Assembly (NCBI RefSeq): GCF_005503695.1
Contig: NZ_SCMU01000015.1
Coordinates: forward strand, 1-64,000
Direction of reading: 5' to 3'
Origin: Sphingopyxis sp. 2PD
GTDB taxonomy: Bacteria > Pseudomonadota > Alphaproteobacteria > Sphingomonadales > Sphingomonadaceae
Length of the DNA stretch: 64,000 nt
Shown here in pieces: positions 1-9,454 of the stretch. The notes under the pieces are model-generated. The model worked only from the letters and a program-made list of their open reading frames with translations. It did no database searches and was not told the origin of the DNA. How positions within the stretch are numbered: the stretch's first letter is position 1; each line of letters starts with the position of its first letter. The position numbers were made by a program, and so were the translations under genes.

Positions 1-10
1 GCCGCCACTT

Positions 11-1360
11 ATGGCACCGCCCGCGCCCTCCTATATCGATGCCGGAGAGGTTTCGGAGGTCGTCGTCACCGGTTCGCGCGTAGCGTCGCCCGCGCTCGAT
101 TCGCCGAGCCCGGTGACGAGCATCGGCGCCGAAGAAATGAGCGCCGAACGATCGGCCGCTCCGCCGGTGCCGGGTTCGCTGGGCGACGCGCGGATCGCCC
201 TGCCGCATCCGCCGCGCCCCTATCCACGGCCGCAGCCGCAGGCGGGCATATTGACCGCGGGCGAGCATGACGATCTGCTCAACCCCGAACTCTACGCCGC
301 CTATGTCGGCCGCAGCGGCGATCTGGGGCAAGAGGTGCAGAGCCTGCCGCGCGTCGACACGACGCGCGTGGTGACGGTGAAGGTCAACGACCGGAGCGGC
401 CAGCCCATCCCCTTTGCCGATGTCATCGTGACGTGCAGCGACGGCAACAGCATCACCATGGCGACACAGGCCGACGGCAGCGCGGTGTTCTTTCCGGGCC
501 TCGACCGGCTGAGCGAGCGGATCACCGTGACCGCGCGCAAGGCGGGGCGCACCATCGCCGACGCGCGTCCGGTGCTCGTCGCCAACGCGGCGGGAGGCCA
601 GCTCGTCGGACTGACCGCCAACCAAGCGGCGGCCAAGGTGACCAAGCTCGACCTGATGCTGGTCGTCGACACGACGGGAAGCATGGGCGACGAGATCAAT
701 TATCTTCAGTCCGAACTGCGATCGATCATCAGTGCGGTCACCGCCAAGCATCGCGATCTGGATATTCGCATCGGTTTTGTCTTCTACCGCGACCTGGGCG
801 ACGAATATGTCACCCGCACGGTCGTTTTCGACCGCGACGTCGGGCGGGTGCAGGGCGCGCTGGCACGGCAGAATGCAAACGGTGGCGGCGATTATCCCGA
901 AGCGATGGATCAGGCACTGATCCGCGCCGTCGGGCAGGAGTGGCGCGCCGACGCGGTCAAGTCGCTGCTGCTCGTCGCCGATGCGCCGCCGCACGACCAA
1001 TTGTTCGGGCGGACGTGGCAGGCGGCGGAAGCCGCGCGCGCCAAGCGCATCCACATCACGCCGGTTGCCGCATCGGGCGTTGCCGACAAGGCCGAATATG
1101 CAATGCGCGCGATGGCCGCGGCGACGCAATCGCGATACCTGTTCCTGACCGACGATAGTGGCGTCGGCAATCCGCACGCGCCGCCGGCGATCGACTGCTA
1201 TCTGGTGACCAGGCTCGACGCGCTGGTGCGCCGCGTGATCGACAGCCAGATCAGCGGCCGCCGGATCGAGCCCGAGGATCAGGAGATCATCCGCAGCGTC
1301 GGCAAATATGACGCGGGCAAATGTATCCTGCCCGCCGATTTCAAGTGGCAGAACGGGTGA
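11..1360 (+). CDS. von Willebrand factor A domain protein with TonB-receptor-like N-terminal motif
   Basis: A 449-residue protein with a vWA domain in its C-terminal half. The metal-site motif DTTGSMGDE starts at D220, a variant of the usual DxSxS. An Ig/carboxypeptidase-regulatory-like stretch (about residues 120-190) precedes it. The N-terminus has EVVVTGSRV followed by SPSPVTSIGAEEM, which resembles the start of a TonB-dependent receptor plug, yet no barrel follows. The reading frame is open to the left edge of the window, so the true start and any signal peptide may lie upstream. vWA proteins usually bind protein partners through a divalent metal. The partner and role here are unknown. 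The domain call is firm; function is not. Confidence 0.75.
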   Translation: MAPPAPSYIDAGEVSEVVVTGSRVASPALDSPSPVTSIGAEEMSAERSAAPPVPGSLGDARIALPHPPRPYPRPQPQAGILTAGEHDDLLNPELYAAYVGRSGDLGQEVQSLPRVDTTRVVTVKVNDRSGQPIPFADVIVTCSDGNSITMATQADGSAVFFPGLDRLSERITVTARKAGRTIADARPVLVANAAGGQLVGLTANQAAAKVTKLDLMLVVDTTGSMGDEINYLQSELRSIISAVTAKHRDLDIRIGFVFYRDLGDEYVTRTVVFDRDVGRVQGALARQNANGGGDYPEAMDQALIRAVGQEWRADAVKSLLLVADAPPHDQLFGRTWQAAEAARAKRIHITPVAASGVADKAEYAMRAMAAATQSRYLFLTDDSGVGNPHAPPAIDCYLVTRLDALVRRVIDSQISGRRIEPEDQEIIRSVGKYDAGKCILPADFKWQNG

Positions 1361-1387
1361 CGGCGTGACGTCACAAGCTTGACATAC

Positions 1388-1412
1388 CCCCCGCATCTGG
1401 CCGATGCGGGGG
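1388..1412 (+). terminator. GC-rich hairpin after the vWA gene
   Basis: A perfect 10-bp stem (CCCCCGCATC / GATGCGGGGG) with a 5-nt loop lies 27 nt after the vWA stop. There is no T-run after it, so it is only terminator-like. It could also be a processing or stability hairpin. Confidence 0.4.
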
Positions 1413-1490
1413 CCGTGGGTTGCTTCGATAACTCCCTTTTCCGGTCGGGTGGGTCGACCGGCGGGGTGGGGAGTCGGAGGGGGAATACCC

Positions 1491-2483
1491 ATGAGGAAGT
1501 TATTGGCGGGCATCGCCATGGCCGTACTGCTCGCGCAGCCCATCACCACTGCCGCAAAAGAAAAGGAACCGGTCAAGATTTCCGGCCCGTCGAACGCCAA
1601 GGGCGTGACGACGGTCGCGATCGGTGCATTCAACGTCGGCTTCATCTTTGAATCGATCGACCGCACCGCGGCTTCGGGCGGATTAATGGGGGCGTTCGGG
1701 GGGACGACCAAGGCGAAGAGCGAATTGGTCGGGGTTACGCCGGAAATGATGCAGGCAATCACCGACGCTGCCTATGCCGATTTCGTGTCGCAGCTGACCG
1801 CGGGCGGCTATTCGGTCCAGACGGCTGGCGATCTGTTTGCTCATCCGGCGCTCGCAAAGACCAAATCGCAGGCGGCGCCGCTCGACATCAACCTGGCGCT
1901 GGAAAAGGGAAGCAAGGGCAAGGCGACCTATTTCAAACCGTCGGCGTTGCCGTCGCTGCTGATGATCCCCGGTGATTTCATGGGCAGCGGCATGAGCAGC
2001 ATGGGGATCAACATGGCGGCGGGGCAGACCGGTATGGCGCTGAACAATTATGCGCGCGAAAGCGGCGTCGGCGTGATCGACGTCGTCTATCTGATCGATT
2101 TTTCGCAGCAGAAGCGACCGGGCGCCTTCAGCTTCGGCGGGCTGCAGGTGAACAGCGCCTTGTCGGTCAGCGCCGATTATTCGCGCATGACGCTGATCAC
2201 CCCTGCGGGAAAGCAGGCGGTCATCACGGTGAAAGCGCCCGTCGCTGTCGAGGGCGAGTTCGTCGAAAAGAATGACGCGACGAGTGGCACCGACAAGGCG
2301 CTGCAGTCGGGAGCGAATGTCGCTGGTGGCCTTGCCGCCGTCGCGGGCTTTGGCGGGCTGCGCTTCGGCAAGACGCGCAAGTTCGAATTCACTGCCAAAC
2401 CGGGGAATTACGAGGAGGGGGCAGCGAAGGCGGCAAGCCTTGCCAGCCAGATGCTGATCGGTCGGCTCAGCGCGCTGCGTTGA
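1491..2483 (+). CDS. exported protein of unknown function
   Basis: A 330-residue protein starting at ATG 1491, chosen because a purine-rich GGAGGGGGAA sits just upstream and the next residues form a classic signal peptide (MRKLLAGIAMAVLLAQP, cleavage near AAAK). An in-frame start 29 codons earlier would bury this signal. The mature protein is rich in Gly, Ala and small residues, with a glycine/methionine stretch near residues 165-185 and a repeated VKAPVAVEGEF-like beta segment late in the chain. No catalytic motif is visible. It is probably periplasmic or outer-membrane associated. I do not recognise the family. Confidence 0.7.
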   Translation: MRKLLAGIAMAVLLAQPITTAAKEKEPVKISGPSNAKGVTTVAIGAFNVGFIFESIDRTAASGGLMGAFGGTTKAKSELVGVTPEMMQAITDAAYADFVSQLTAGGYSVQTAGDLFAHPALAKTKSQAAPLDINLALEKGSKGKATYFKPSALPSLLMIPGDFMGSGMSSMGINMAAGQTGMALNNYARESGVGVIDVVYLIDFSQQKRPGAFSFGGLQVNSALSVSADYSRMTLITPAGKQAVITVKAPVAVEGEFVEKNDATSGTDKALQSGANVAGGLAAVAGFGGLRFGKTRKFEFTAKPGNYEEGAAKAASLASQMLIGRLSALR

Positions 2484-2581
2484 CCCCGCGGCGGGCGCTT
2501 CTTAAATCCGCTTGACGGAGGGCCGGAGCGCCCGCCACCCTCGCGCGTGTACGTGAGAGTAATCGGGGAACGAATTTTTCC

Positions 2582-5137
2582 ATGCAATTGGTAATTGTGG
2601 AATCGCCCGCCAAGGCGAAGACGATCGAGAAATATCTGGGGCGCGATTTCAAGGTGCTGGCCAGCTATGGCCATGTGCGCGACCTGCCGCCCAAGGACGG
2701 ATCGGTCGATCCCGACGACGGCTTTGCGATGCAGTGGCAACTTTATCCCGACAAGACCAAGCGGATGAAGGAAATTCAGGACGCGGCAAAGGGCGCCGAC
2801 CGCCTGATCCTCGCGACCGACCCTGACCGCGAGGGCGAGGCGATCAGCTGGCATGTTCAGGAATTGCTGCGCAGCAAAAAGGCGCTGCCTCAGGCGGTCG
2901 ATCGCGTGACGTTCAACGCGATCACCAAGCAGGCGGTGACCGACGCGATGGCGCATCCGCGCGAGCTCGATACCGACCTTATCGACGCCTATCGCGCGCG
3001 CCGCGCGCTCGACTATCTCGTTGGCTTCACCCTGTCGCCGGTGCTGTGGCGCAAGCTGCCCGGCGCCAAGTCGGCGGGGCGCGTGCAATCGGTCGCGCTG
3101 CGGCTGGTGGTCGAGCGCGAGCGCGAGATCGAGGCCTTTGTTGCGCAGCAATATTGGTCGGTCACCGGCCTGTTCGAAATGGGCGGCACGCCGTTCAAGG
3201 CGCGGCTGTCGCGGTGGAAGGGCGACAAGATCGAGCGGCTTTCGATTACCAGCGAGGCCGATGCCCGCGCCGCCGAAGCCGATGTGAAGGCGGGGCATTT
3301 CACGGTCGATACGGTCGAGACCAAACCGCTCACCCGCAACCCACCGCCGCCTTTCACGACATCGACCCTGCAACAGGAAGCGGCGCGCAAGCTCGGTTTT
3401 TCGGCCAGCCATACGATGCGGATCGCGCAGGCGCTCTACGAGGATGGCGCGATCACCTATATGCGGACCGACGGCGTCCAGATGGACGGCAGCGCGATCA
3501 GCGCCGCGCGCAAGGCCATCGCGACGCGCTATGACGGCGGCTATGTCCCCGACCAACCGCGCCAGTACCAGACCAAGGCGAAGAATGCGCAGGAAGCGCA
3601 TGAGGCGATCCGGCCCACCGACTTTTCGAAGGACAAGGCCGGCAGCGGCGACCATGCACGGCTCTATGAGCTGATCTGGAAACGCGCGATGGCGAGCCAG
3701 ATGGCGTCGGCGCGGCTCGAACGCACGAGCGTCGACCTCTCCGACGGCACCGGCAAGACGGTGATGCGCGCGACCGGCCAGGTCGTGAAATTCCCCGGCT
3801 TCCTTGCGCTCTATGACGAAAGCCGCGACGATGCCGGGGACGATGACGACGCGCGCCTGCTGCCCGCGATGGCGAAGGGCGATGCGCCCGCGAAAACCGG
3901 GGTCGAGGTCGAGAGCCACGAGACGCAGCCGCCGCCGCGCTATTCCGAGGCGAGCCTGGTCAAGAAGATGGAGGAGCTCGGCATCGGGCGCCCGTCGACC
4001 TACGCCTCGATCCTGCAGGTGCTGAAGGACCGCGCCTATGTGACGGTCGAGAAGAACCGCTTCATCCCCGAGGAGAGCGGGCGGCTGCTGACGGCATTCC
4101 TCGAACGCTTCTTCGAACGCTATGTCGGCTATGATTTCACCGCGGGGCTCGAGGAAGAGCTCGACGATGTTTCGGGTGGCCGCGCGCAGTGGCAGGCAGT
4201 GCTCGAGCGCTTCTGGCGCGATTTCAAGCCGCGCACCGGCGAGGTGATGGAGCAGAAACCGTCGGAGATCACCGCGGCGCTCGACGAATTCCTCGGCCCC
4301 TATCTCTTCCCCGACAAGGGCGATGGCAGCGACCCGCGGCTCTGCCCCAATTGCGGCACGGGCAAGCTGGCGCTGCGCGGCGGCAAGTTCGGGCCGTTCA
4401 TCGCGTGCAGCAACTATCCCGACTGCAAATTCACCCGCAAATTCGCACAACCGGGCGGCAGCGATGCGGGCGATACCGGCCCCGAGACGCTCGGCACCGA
4501 TCCCGACAGCGGGCTGGAAGTGACGAAGCGCAGCGGGCGTTTCGGCCCTTATATCCAGCTCGGCGACGGCAAGGAGGCGAAGCGTTCGTCGATCCCGAAG
4601 GACATCCCCGGCGAGGATTTCGATCTCGATTATGCGCTGCGGCTTTTGAGCCTGCCGCGCGAGGTCGGAGTGCATCCCGAAAGCGGCAAGCCGATCATGG
4701 CCGGGCTGGGACGCTATGGCCCCTATCTGCTCCACGACGGCAAATATGCCAAACTGACCGGCACCGCCGAAATCTTTGACATCGGGATGAATGCTGCGGT
4801 CGTCCGGATCGCCGAAGCCGCCGCGGGCGGCGGGCGCGGACGGACCAAGGCCGAACCGCTAAATACCTTCGGCCCGCATCCGACCAGCGGTGGCGAGATG
4901 AAGCTGATGGAAGGGCGCTTCGGTCCTTATGTGACCGACGGCACGACCAATGCGACGCTGCCCAAGACCGCCGACCCGGCAACGCTGACGCTCGAAGAGG
5001 CGATCGCGCTCATTGATGCACGCGCCGCGAAGGGACCGGCGAAGGGCAAGAAAAAGGCCGCGCCAAAGAAGAAGGCGGCAGCAAAAAAGCCAGCGGCCAA
5101 AAAGGCACCCGCCAAGAAGAAGTCGGCTAAGGAATAG
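2582..5137 (+). CDS. topA: DNA topoisomerase I
   Basis: Type IA topoisomerase, 851 residues, which relaxes negative supercoils through a covalent 5'-phosphotyrosine intermediate. The Toprim domain is at the N-terminus (VESPAKAKT near residue 8; ATDPDREGE near residue 80). The catalytic Tyr is Y293 in ITYMRTDG. A four-cysteine zinc finger (CPNC ... CSNYPDC) lies near residues 588-615, followed by two or three further topo C-terminal repeats of the RFGPY type. The last 30 residues are an Ala-Lys tail, common in alphaproteobacterial TopA. It starts at ATG 2582 and ends just before a strong hairpin at 5152-5179. Confidence 0.97.
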   Translation: MQLVIVESPAKAKTIEKYLGRDFKVLASYGHVRDLPPKDGSVDPDDGFAMQWQLYPDKTKRMKEIQDAAKGADRLILATDPDREGEAISWHVQELLRSKKALPQAVDRVTFNAITKQAVTDAMAHPRELDTDLIDAYRARRALDYLVGFTLSPVLWRKLPGAKSAGRVQSVALRLVVEREREIEAFVAQQYWSVTGLFEMGGTPFKARLSRWKGDKIERLSITSEADARAAEADVKAGHFTVDTVETKPLTRNPPPPFTTSTLQQEAARKLGFSASHTMRIAQALYEDGAITYMRTDGVQMDGSAISAARKAIATRYDGGYVPDQPRQYQTKAKNAQEAHEAIRPTDFSKDKAGSGDHARLYELIWKRAMASQMASARLERTSVDLSDGTGKTVMRATGQVVKFPGFLALYDESRDDAGDDDDARLLPAMAKGDAPAKTGVEVESHETQPPPRYSEASLVKKMEELGIGRPSTYASILQVLKDRAYVTVEKNRFIPEESGRLLTAFLERFFERYVGYDFTAGLEEELDDVSGGRAQWQAVLERFWRDFKPRTGEVMEQKPSEITAALDEFLGPYLFPDKGDGSDPRLCPNCGTGKLALRGGKFGPFIACSNYPDCKFTRKFAQPGGSDAGDTGPETLGTDPDSGLEVTKRSGRFGPYIQLGDGKEAKRSSIPKDIPGEDFDLDYALRLLSLPREVGVHPESGKPIMAGLGRYGPYLLHDGKYAKLTGTAEIFDIGMNAAVVRIAEAAAGGGRGRTKAEPLNTFGPHPTSGGEMKLMEGRFGPYVTDGTTNATLPKTADPATLTLEEAIALIDARAAKGPAKGKKKAAPKKKAAAKKPAAKKAPAKKKSAKE

Positions 5138-5151
5138 CCTTGATACAAAAA

Positions 5152-5179
5152 CGTCATCCCGGCCTTCGCCGGGATGACG
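5152..5179. repeat. palindromic repeat / hairpin after topA
   Basis: A perfect 12-bp stem (CGTCATCCCGGC / GCCGGGATGACG) with a CTTC loop, followed by an AT-rich stretch ATTATATT. The sequence matches the type of short palindromic element common between genes in sphingomonads and may double as the topA terminator. Confidence 0.7.
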
Positions 5180-5223
5180 ATTATATTCTGCTATGTTAGG
5201 CTGGCGCATCGGGAGGTGTTTCG

Positions 5224-6345
5224 ATGCGCCATTTGCTTGCCGCCTTATCCGCCCTTTTCGCTTTGCTCGCCGTGCCTGCCATCGCGCAGCAGCCCGGCAC
5301 GCTCATCGCTGCCGAGCCGATGCCCGGCACACCGCCCGGCACCCAAGCGTGGCGCGTGCAATATTGGACCACGAACGGTAGCGGCCAGCGCCTGGCGGTC
5401 ACCGGCGTCGTCGCGGCGCCGATGGAGGCGCTCCCACCGCGCCCGCGCCGCGTCATTGCGTGGACCCACGGCGCGTGGGGTGTGGCCGAAAGATGCGCGC
5501 CGTCGCTCAGCCCCAATTTCTTCGCCGCGACCGCCGGGATCGACGCCGTCCGCAGCGGTTATGTCGTCGTTGCGCCCGACTATATCGGGCTCGCTAGCCC
5601 GACGATGCACCCGTTTCTCGTCGGCCCCGACACTGCCCAATCGGTGCTCGATGGGGTGCGGGCGGCGCGCGCGATTCCGGGTGCCGCGGCGGGCAGCGAT
5701 TTCGCCGTGTGGGGCGAATCGCAGGGTGGTCATGCTGCGCTGTGGACGGCAATCGCGGCGCGCGCCTATGCGCCCGACCTGAACCTCGTCGCGACCGCCG
5801 CCGCCGCGCCGCCCACCGACCTTGCCGCCAATCTGCGCGAAGCGGGCGACAAGAATGCGCGCGCGCTGCTGCTGTCGTTCGCGCTGCATAGCTGGTCGAC
5901 GCTATATGGCTTTTCGATGGATGGCATCGCCAACCGGGCGAACCAGGGGATCATCAACCGACTGGCGCAGAATAATTGCGTCAGCCTCAACGCGAAGCCA
6001 AAGCTCGGCACGATCCTTGGCATCCTCACCGTCGCCCGCGCGACAAGGAACAAGGACATCGCGCGGATCGAACCCTTCGGCAGCTTCGCCCGCGCCAACA
6101 GCGTCGACGCCGCGCGCGTCCCCGGACCGCTACTGATCGCGCAGAGCAGCAAGGACACGATCGTCGCGCCGTCAGTGACGCGCAAATTCGCCAAGGCGGT
6201 TTGTCGGCGCGGGACCGGCATCCGCTGGATCGAAATGACCGGCGATCATGGCAGCAGCGCCAAAGACAGCGCGCAGGAAACGATCGGCTGGATCACCTCG
6301 CGGTTTGACGGCAATCCAGCGCCGAACGATTGTCGGCGGATATAG
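5224..6345 (+). CDS. secreted lipase/esterase (alpha/beta hydrolase, secretory lipase type)
   Basis: A 373-residue protein with an N-terminal signal peptide (MRHLLAALSALFALLAVPAIAQ, cleaved after AIA/AQ). The nucleophile elbow is GESQGG near residue 163. A likely acid is in SSKDT (near residue 309), and the His is in TGDHGS near residue 341, giving a complete Ser-Asp-His order. Overall layout fits the LIP/secretory lipase family, which acts on acyl esters outside the cytoplasm. A good ribosome site (GGGAGGTG) lies 8 nt before ATG 5224. The gene converges on the membrane-protein gene that ends at 6351. The true substrate is unknown. Confidence 0.8.
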   Translation: MRHLLAALSALFALLAVPAIAQQPGTLIAAEPMPGTPPGTQAWRVQYWTTNGSGQRLAVTGVVAAPMEALPPRPRRVIAWTHGAWGVAERCAPSLSPNFFAATAGIDAVRSGYVVVAPDYIGLASPTMHPFLVGPDTAQSVLDGVRAARAIPGAAAGSDFAVWGESQGGHAALWTAIAARAYAPDLNLVATAAAAPPTDLAANLREAGDKNARALLLSFALHSWSTLYGFSMDGIANRANQGIINRLAQNNCVSLNAKPKLGTILGILTVARATRNKDIARIEPFGSFARANSVDAARVPGPLLIAQSSKDTIVAPSVTRKFAKAVCRRGTGIRWIEMTGDHGSSAKDSAQETIGWITSRFDGNPAPNDCRRI

Positions 6346-6350
6346 TCTGG

Positions 6351-6791
6351 CTATTCGAACGTTCGAGGATCGACGGCGTCTTTTCCGAACCAGGCGCGGG
6401 CGTCGGGGCGGAACAAGAACAGGATTGAAAGCGCCGTCAGCGCGGTGCTGACAAGCGAAATCGCGAGTGCCAGTCCCGTCGGCGACGTGGGATCGTTGAG
6501 CGACGTAAGCGTCGAAACCGCCCCAAATCCCATGACCACTACGTAGATCCATTTGGCGATATTGTTCGCCTTTCTGGCGACAAAATACCAGAGCAGGACG
6601 GATAGCGCGAAACCAATACCCAGCGCTACGCCGACAAAGATGACGGCCGACTCGACCATGGGCGCGACGGTCGGATCGCTTTTGAGCCCGTCGATCATCC
6701 CTGACCAATGAAGCGCCAAACTTCCAACGCCGAGCAGCATGGATGCCCAGAAACAGCGTTCGAAATTTATGATGGATGCCGGACGCGTCAC
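6351..6791 (-). CDS. small four-helix membrane protein
   Basis: A 146-residue protein with about four hydrophobic segments (near residues 14-32, 44-68, 79-98 and 108-128). No recognised domain. It begins 10 nt after the era stop on the same strand and so may be the last gene of the lepB-rnc-era transcript. The polar tail carries a conserved-looking FRPDARAWFGKD segment. Function unknown. Confidence 0.65.
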   Translation of the reverse strand: MTRPASIINFERCFWASMLLGVGSLALHWSGMIDGLKSDPTVAPMVESAVIFVGVALGIGFALSVLLWYFVARKANNIAKWIYVVVMGFGAVSTLTSLNDPTSPTGLALAISLVSTALTALSILFLFRPDARAWFGKDAVDPRTFE

Positions 6792-6801
6792 TGTCTGCCT
6801 C

Positions 6802-7695
6802 TCAATCGACCCAATCCAACCCCATGTCGCGGTACACGCCGCGATCCTCGTCCCAGTTCGCCTTGACCTTCACATGCAGGAACAGGTGGACCTTGCGGCC
6901 TAACAGCTCGGAGAGCTCGGCACGCGCCTTGCTGCCGATTTCCTTGATTCGTTCGCCCTTGTGGCCAAGGATGATCGCGCGCTGATTGTCGCGCGCAACG
7001 AGGATTTGCTGGTGGATTTCGGCGCTGCCGTCGGGGCGCGTCGTAAATTTCTCGGTCTCTACGGTCGACTGGTATGGCAGTTCTTCGTGGAGCTGGCGAT
7101 AGAGCTGTTCGCGCGTGATTTCGGCCGCCAGCATGCGTTCGGGGGCGTCGCTGACCTCGTCTTCGGGAAAGTGCCACGGTCCCTCGGGCATCAGCGCCGC
7201 AAGATGCGCCTTCAGTTCGGGAACCCCGTCACCGCTGCTGGCCGAGATGAAGAAGGTTTCGTCGAAGGCGACGCGGCTGTTCAGCTCGGTCGCGATCGTC
7301 AGCAATTTGTCCTTCCGCGTCAGATCGACCTTGTTCAGCACCAGATATTTCTTCTCCGGCCGGTTCGCGATGCCCTCCAGGACGCGCTCGACGCGGCCCG
7401 TCAGCTTGGCAGCGGCATCGACCATCACAAGGATCGCTTCGGCCTGCTCGAGGCTGCCCCACGCCGCGGCGACCATCGCGCGGTCGAGGCGGCGGGTGGG
7501 GGCAAAGATGCCCGGGGTGTCGATGAGCACGATCTGCGTGTCGCCTTCCATCGCGACGCCCATCAGCCGCGTGCGCGTCGTCTGCGCCTTGGGACTGACG
7601 ATCGCCACCTTCTGGCCGACGAGCGCGTTGACGATCGTCGATTTGCCCGCATTCGGCGCGCCGACGACGGCGACAAATCCGCAGCGGTGGGTCAT
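6802..7695 (-). CDS. era: GTPase Era
   Basis: A 297-residue ribosome-assembly GTPase that binds the 3' end of 16S rRNA during 30S maturation. The G1 motif GAPNAGKS is at residues 12-19, G3 DTPG near residue 59, and G4 NKVD near residue 121. The C-terminal KH domain contains the [11 protein letters not shown] loop. The length is normal. Its start overlaps the rnc stop by 4 nt (ATGA type), and the order lepB-rnc-era is the classic operon, so co-transcription and translational coupling are expected. Confidence 0.97.
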   Translation of the reverse strand: MTHRCGFVAVVGAPNAGKSTIVNALVGQKVAIVSPKAQTTRTRLMGVAMEGDTQIVLIDTPGIFAPTRRLDRAMVAAAWGSLEQAEAILVMVDAAAKLTGRVERVLEGIANRPEKKYLVLNKVDLTRKDKLLTIATELNSRVAFDETFFISASSGDGVPELKAHLAALMPEGPWHFPEDEVSDAPERMLAAEITREQLYRQLHEELPYQSTVETEKFTTRPDGSAEIHQQILVARDNQRAIILGHKGERIKEIGSKARAELSELLGRKVHLFLHVKVKANWDEDRGVYRDMGLDWVD

Positions 7696-8372
7696 TTTTC
7701 CTGTCCTTCGAGTTCGGCAAGCAAGAGTGCCGCGGCGGCCTTTTCCGCCGCCTGTTTGCTGGCGCCTTCGGCCTCGGCGCGCGCGAGCTTGCCGATGCTG
7801 ACCGCGACACGAAAGCGGGGGGCGTGGTCCGGCCCTTCGCGCGCGACGATTTCATATTCGGGCGGGCGCCGCCGCCGGGCGAGCGCCCATTCCTGCAGCG
7901 CCGCCTTGGGATGCTTTGGCGCCGCCGCCTGCCCGTCGATCATCTCGCCCCAATGGGCGATGACAAAGGCCCGCGCGGTATCGATGCCCTTGTCGAGATA
8001 AAGCGCGCCGATCAGCGCCTCGATCGCATCGGCGGCGATATTGTCGCTGTAGCGGCCGCCGTCGTTACGGGCCTGCGCGCCAAAACGGATCAACGCGGTG
8101 AGGTTCAGCCGCTGCGCGATCGCGGCGCAGGTTGCACCCGACGCCAGCACATGCAGCCGCGACGACATTTCGCCCTCGCTAGCGTTTGGAAAGCGCGTGT
8201 AAAGTTCGGACGCGATGACCAGCCCGAGCACGCGGTCGCCCAGAAATTCGAGCCGCTGGTAATCGGCGCGCCCGGTGCTGCCGTGCGTCAGCGCCAGTTC
8301 GTAGAGCGCCAGATCGTCCGGGGTACTACCGAGGATTTCGGCCAGCGCCCCGCCATTCAGCGGGTCGTTCAA
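7692..8372 (-). CDS. rnc: ribonuclease III
   Basis: A 226-residue double-strand-specific endoribonuclease used in rRNA and mRNA processing. The signature [10 protein letters not shown] (near residue 42) and the downstream acidic segment around [15 protein letters not shown] are present; Arg replaces the more usual Ser in the signature. A C-terminal double-stranded RNA-binding domain follows (PKAALQEWA to the Ala-rich last helix). The gene overlaps lepB upstream and era downstream by 4 nt each, typical of the lepB-rnc-era operon. Confidence 0.96.
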   Translation of the reverse strand: MNDPLNGGALAEILGSTPDDLALYELALTHGSTGRADYQRLEFLGDRVLGLVIASELYTRFPNASEGEMSSRLHVLASGATCAAIAQRLNLTALIRFGAQARNDGGRYSDNIAADAIEALIGALYLDKGIDTARAFVIAHWGEMIDGQAAAPKHPKAALQEWALARRRRPPEYEIVAREGPDHAPRFRVAVSIGKLARAEAEGASKQAAEKAAAALLLAELEGQEK

Positions 8373-9253
8373 AAACCGTCCCCAATGCGGTCCCAGCGCG
8401 CGGCGGTGAACCAGCTGATCGGGTTAATCCAGCTCGCCGATCCGTCGGTCGAGAACATGCCGACCAGCGCCTTGCCGACCAGATTCTCCTCTGGCACCAG
8501 CCCGATACCCTGGTTTTCCATCGCCGGAAAACGGCTGTCGGCGCTGCGATCGCGGTTGTCGCCCATCATGAACAAATGACCTTCGGGGACAATGACCAGC
8601 GGCGTATTGTCTTCGGCGATCGGCGCGATGTCGAGGATCGCATAGCTTTTGCCGCTCGGCAGCGTTTCGCGAAACTGCTTGTAGCGGCACTGGCGCTGGC
8701 CGTTGGCCCCGACTTCCTCGAATTCCATCGAATAACAGGGCAGCGTGCCCATCGCGCGCGACGCCTCGATCATGTTGGCCGTCACCGGAATCACAAAATC
8801 GGGCATGGCTTCGCGCTTCAGCGGCTTGCCGTTGAGCCAGACAATGCCGCCTTTTACCTGCACGCTGTCGCCGGGCAGGCCGATGACACGCTTGATATAA
8901 TCATTCTGGGCGGTCGGCGGCGCCTTGAACACCGCCACGTCGCCGCGTTCGGGAGTGCGGGCAAATACCCGTCCAGGGATCAGCGGCACGCTGAACGGCA
9001 GGCTGTATTCCGAATAGCCATAGGCCATTTTGTTGACGAGCAGATAATCGCCGATCAGCAGCCGAGGCTGCATCGATTCCGAAGGAATATTGAAGGGCGA
9101 CAGGAAAAAGCTGCGGAAAATCAGCACCGCAATCGCGAGCAGGGCCAGGAAGCGAACGGTATCGACCGCTTCCTCCTTGGCCGACACCGGCGCCGGGGCG
9201 GGCGCGGGCTCGGTCGGGGGCGTTACATCGGCGGTAAAGCTGGCATTGGTCAT
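8369..9253 (-). CDS. lepB: signal peptidase I
   Basis: Membrane serine protease, 294 residues, that removes signal peptides from exported proteins. One transmembrane helix (about residues 35-55) precedes the catalytic Ser in PSESM. The general-base Lys lies in [12 protein letters not shown], and the [11 protein letters not shown] box lies near the C-terminus. I start it at ATG 9253 (MTNASF). The frame stays open a further 73 codons upstream, but that stretch is the translated palindromic repeat at 9356-9435 and not protein-like. First gene of lepB-rnc-era; overlaps rnc by 4 nt. Confidence 0.93.
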   Translation of the reverse strand: MTNASFTADVTPPTEPAPAPAPVSAKEEAVDTVRFLALLAIAVLIFRSFFLSPFNIPSESMQPRLLIGDYLLVNKMAYGYSEYSLPFSVPLIPGRVFARTPERGDVAVFKAPPTAQNDYIKRVIGLPGDSVQVKGGIVWLNGKPLKREAMPDFVIPVTANMIEASRAMGTLPCYSMEFEEVGANGQRQCRYKQFRETLPSGKSYAILDIAPIAEDNTPLVIVPEGHLFMMGDNRDRSADSRFPAMENQGIGLVPEENLVGKALVGMFSTDGSASWINPISWFTAARWDRIGDGF

Positions 9254-9355
9254 GTCGCGGCATTTGGCGGTGAATAGGTCTGCGTGCAAGCAAATATCGG
9301 CGGATCGTACTGGCGCGCGCGCGGCGGCGGACCTATGGAACGAGCCATTATTTTC

Positions 9356-9435
9356 CCGTTCGCATCGAGCGAAGTCGAGATGCCCATCGGCCTTGGGCGC
9401 CCTCGGCGTGTCTCGACTTCGCTCGACACGAACGG
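9356..9435. repeat. paired inverted repeat, family A copy 1
   Basis: Two inverted arms of about 27 nt (TTCGCATCGAGCGAAGTCGAG and its complement-like partner) flank a short unique centre. It lies between the divergent lepB and pgi genes. The same element recurs at 12439, 25718, 47251 and 55714. It creates false coding extensions with the peptide VERSRD. Confidence 0.85.
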
Positions 9436-9454
9436 ATGAGGGAGGATGTGGACG

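Noticed and set aside
11-150. A TonB-dependent receptor starting at the left edge
   Set aside because: Only the VTGSR motif is present; a vWA domain follows and there is no barrel.
2408-4735. A 775-codon minus-strand frame across topA
   Set aside because: It lies antisense to a clear topoisomerase gene. Its Arg/Leu/His-rich composition is typical of a shadow frame in GC-rich DNA.
5152-5179. A structured RNA after topA
   Set aside because: A single 12-bp hairpin of a common repeat type does not support an RNA gene.
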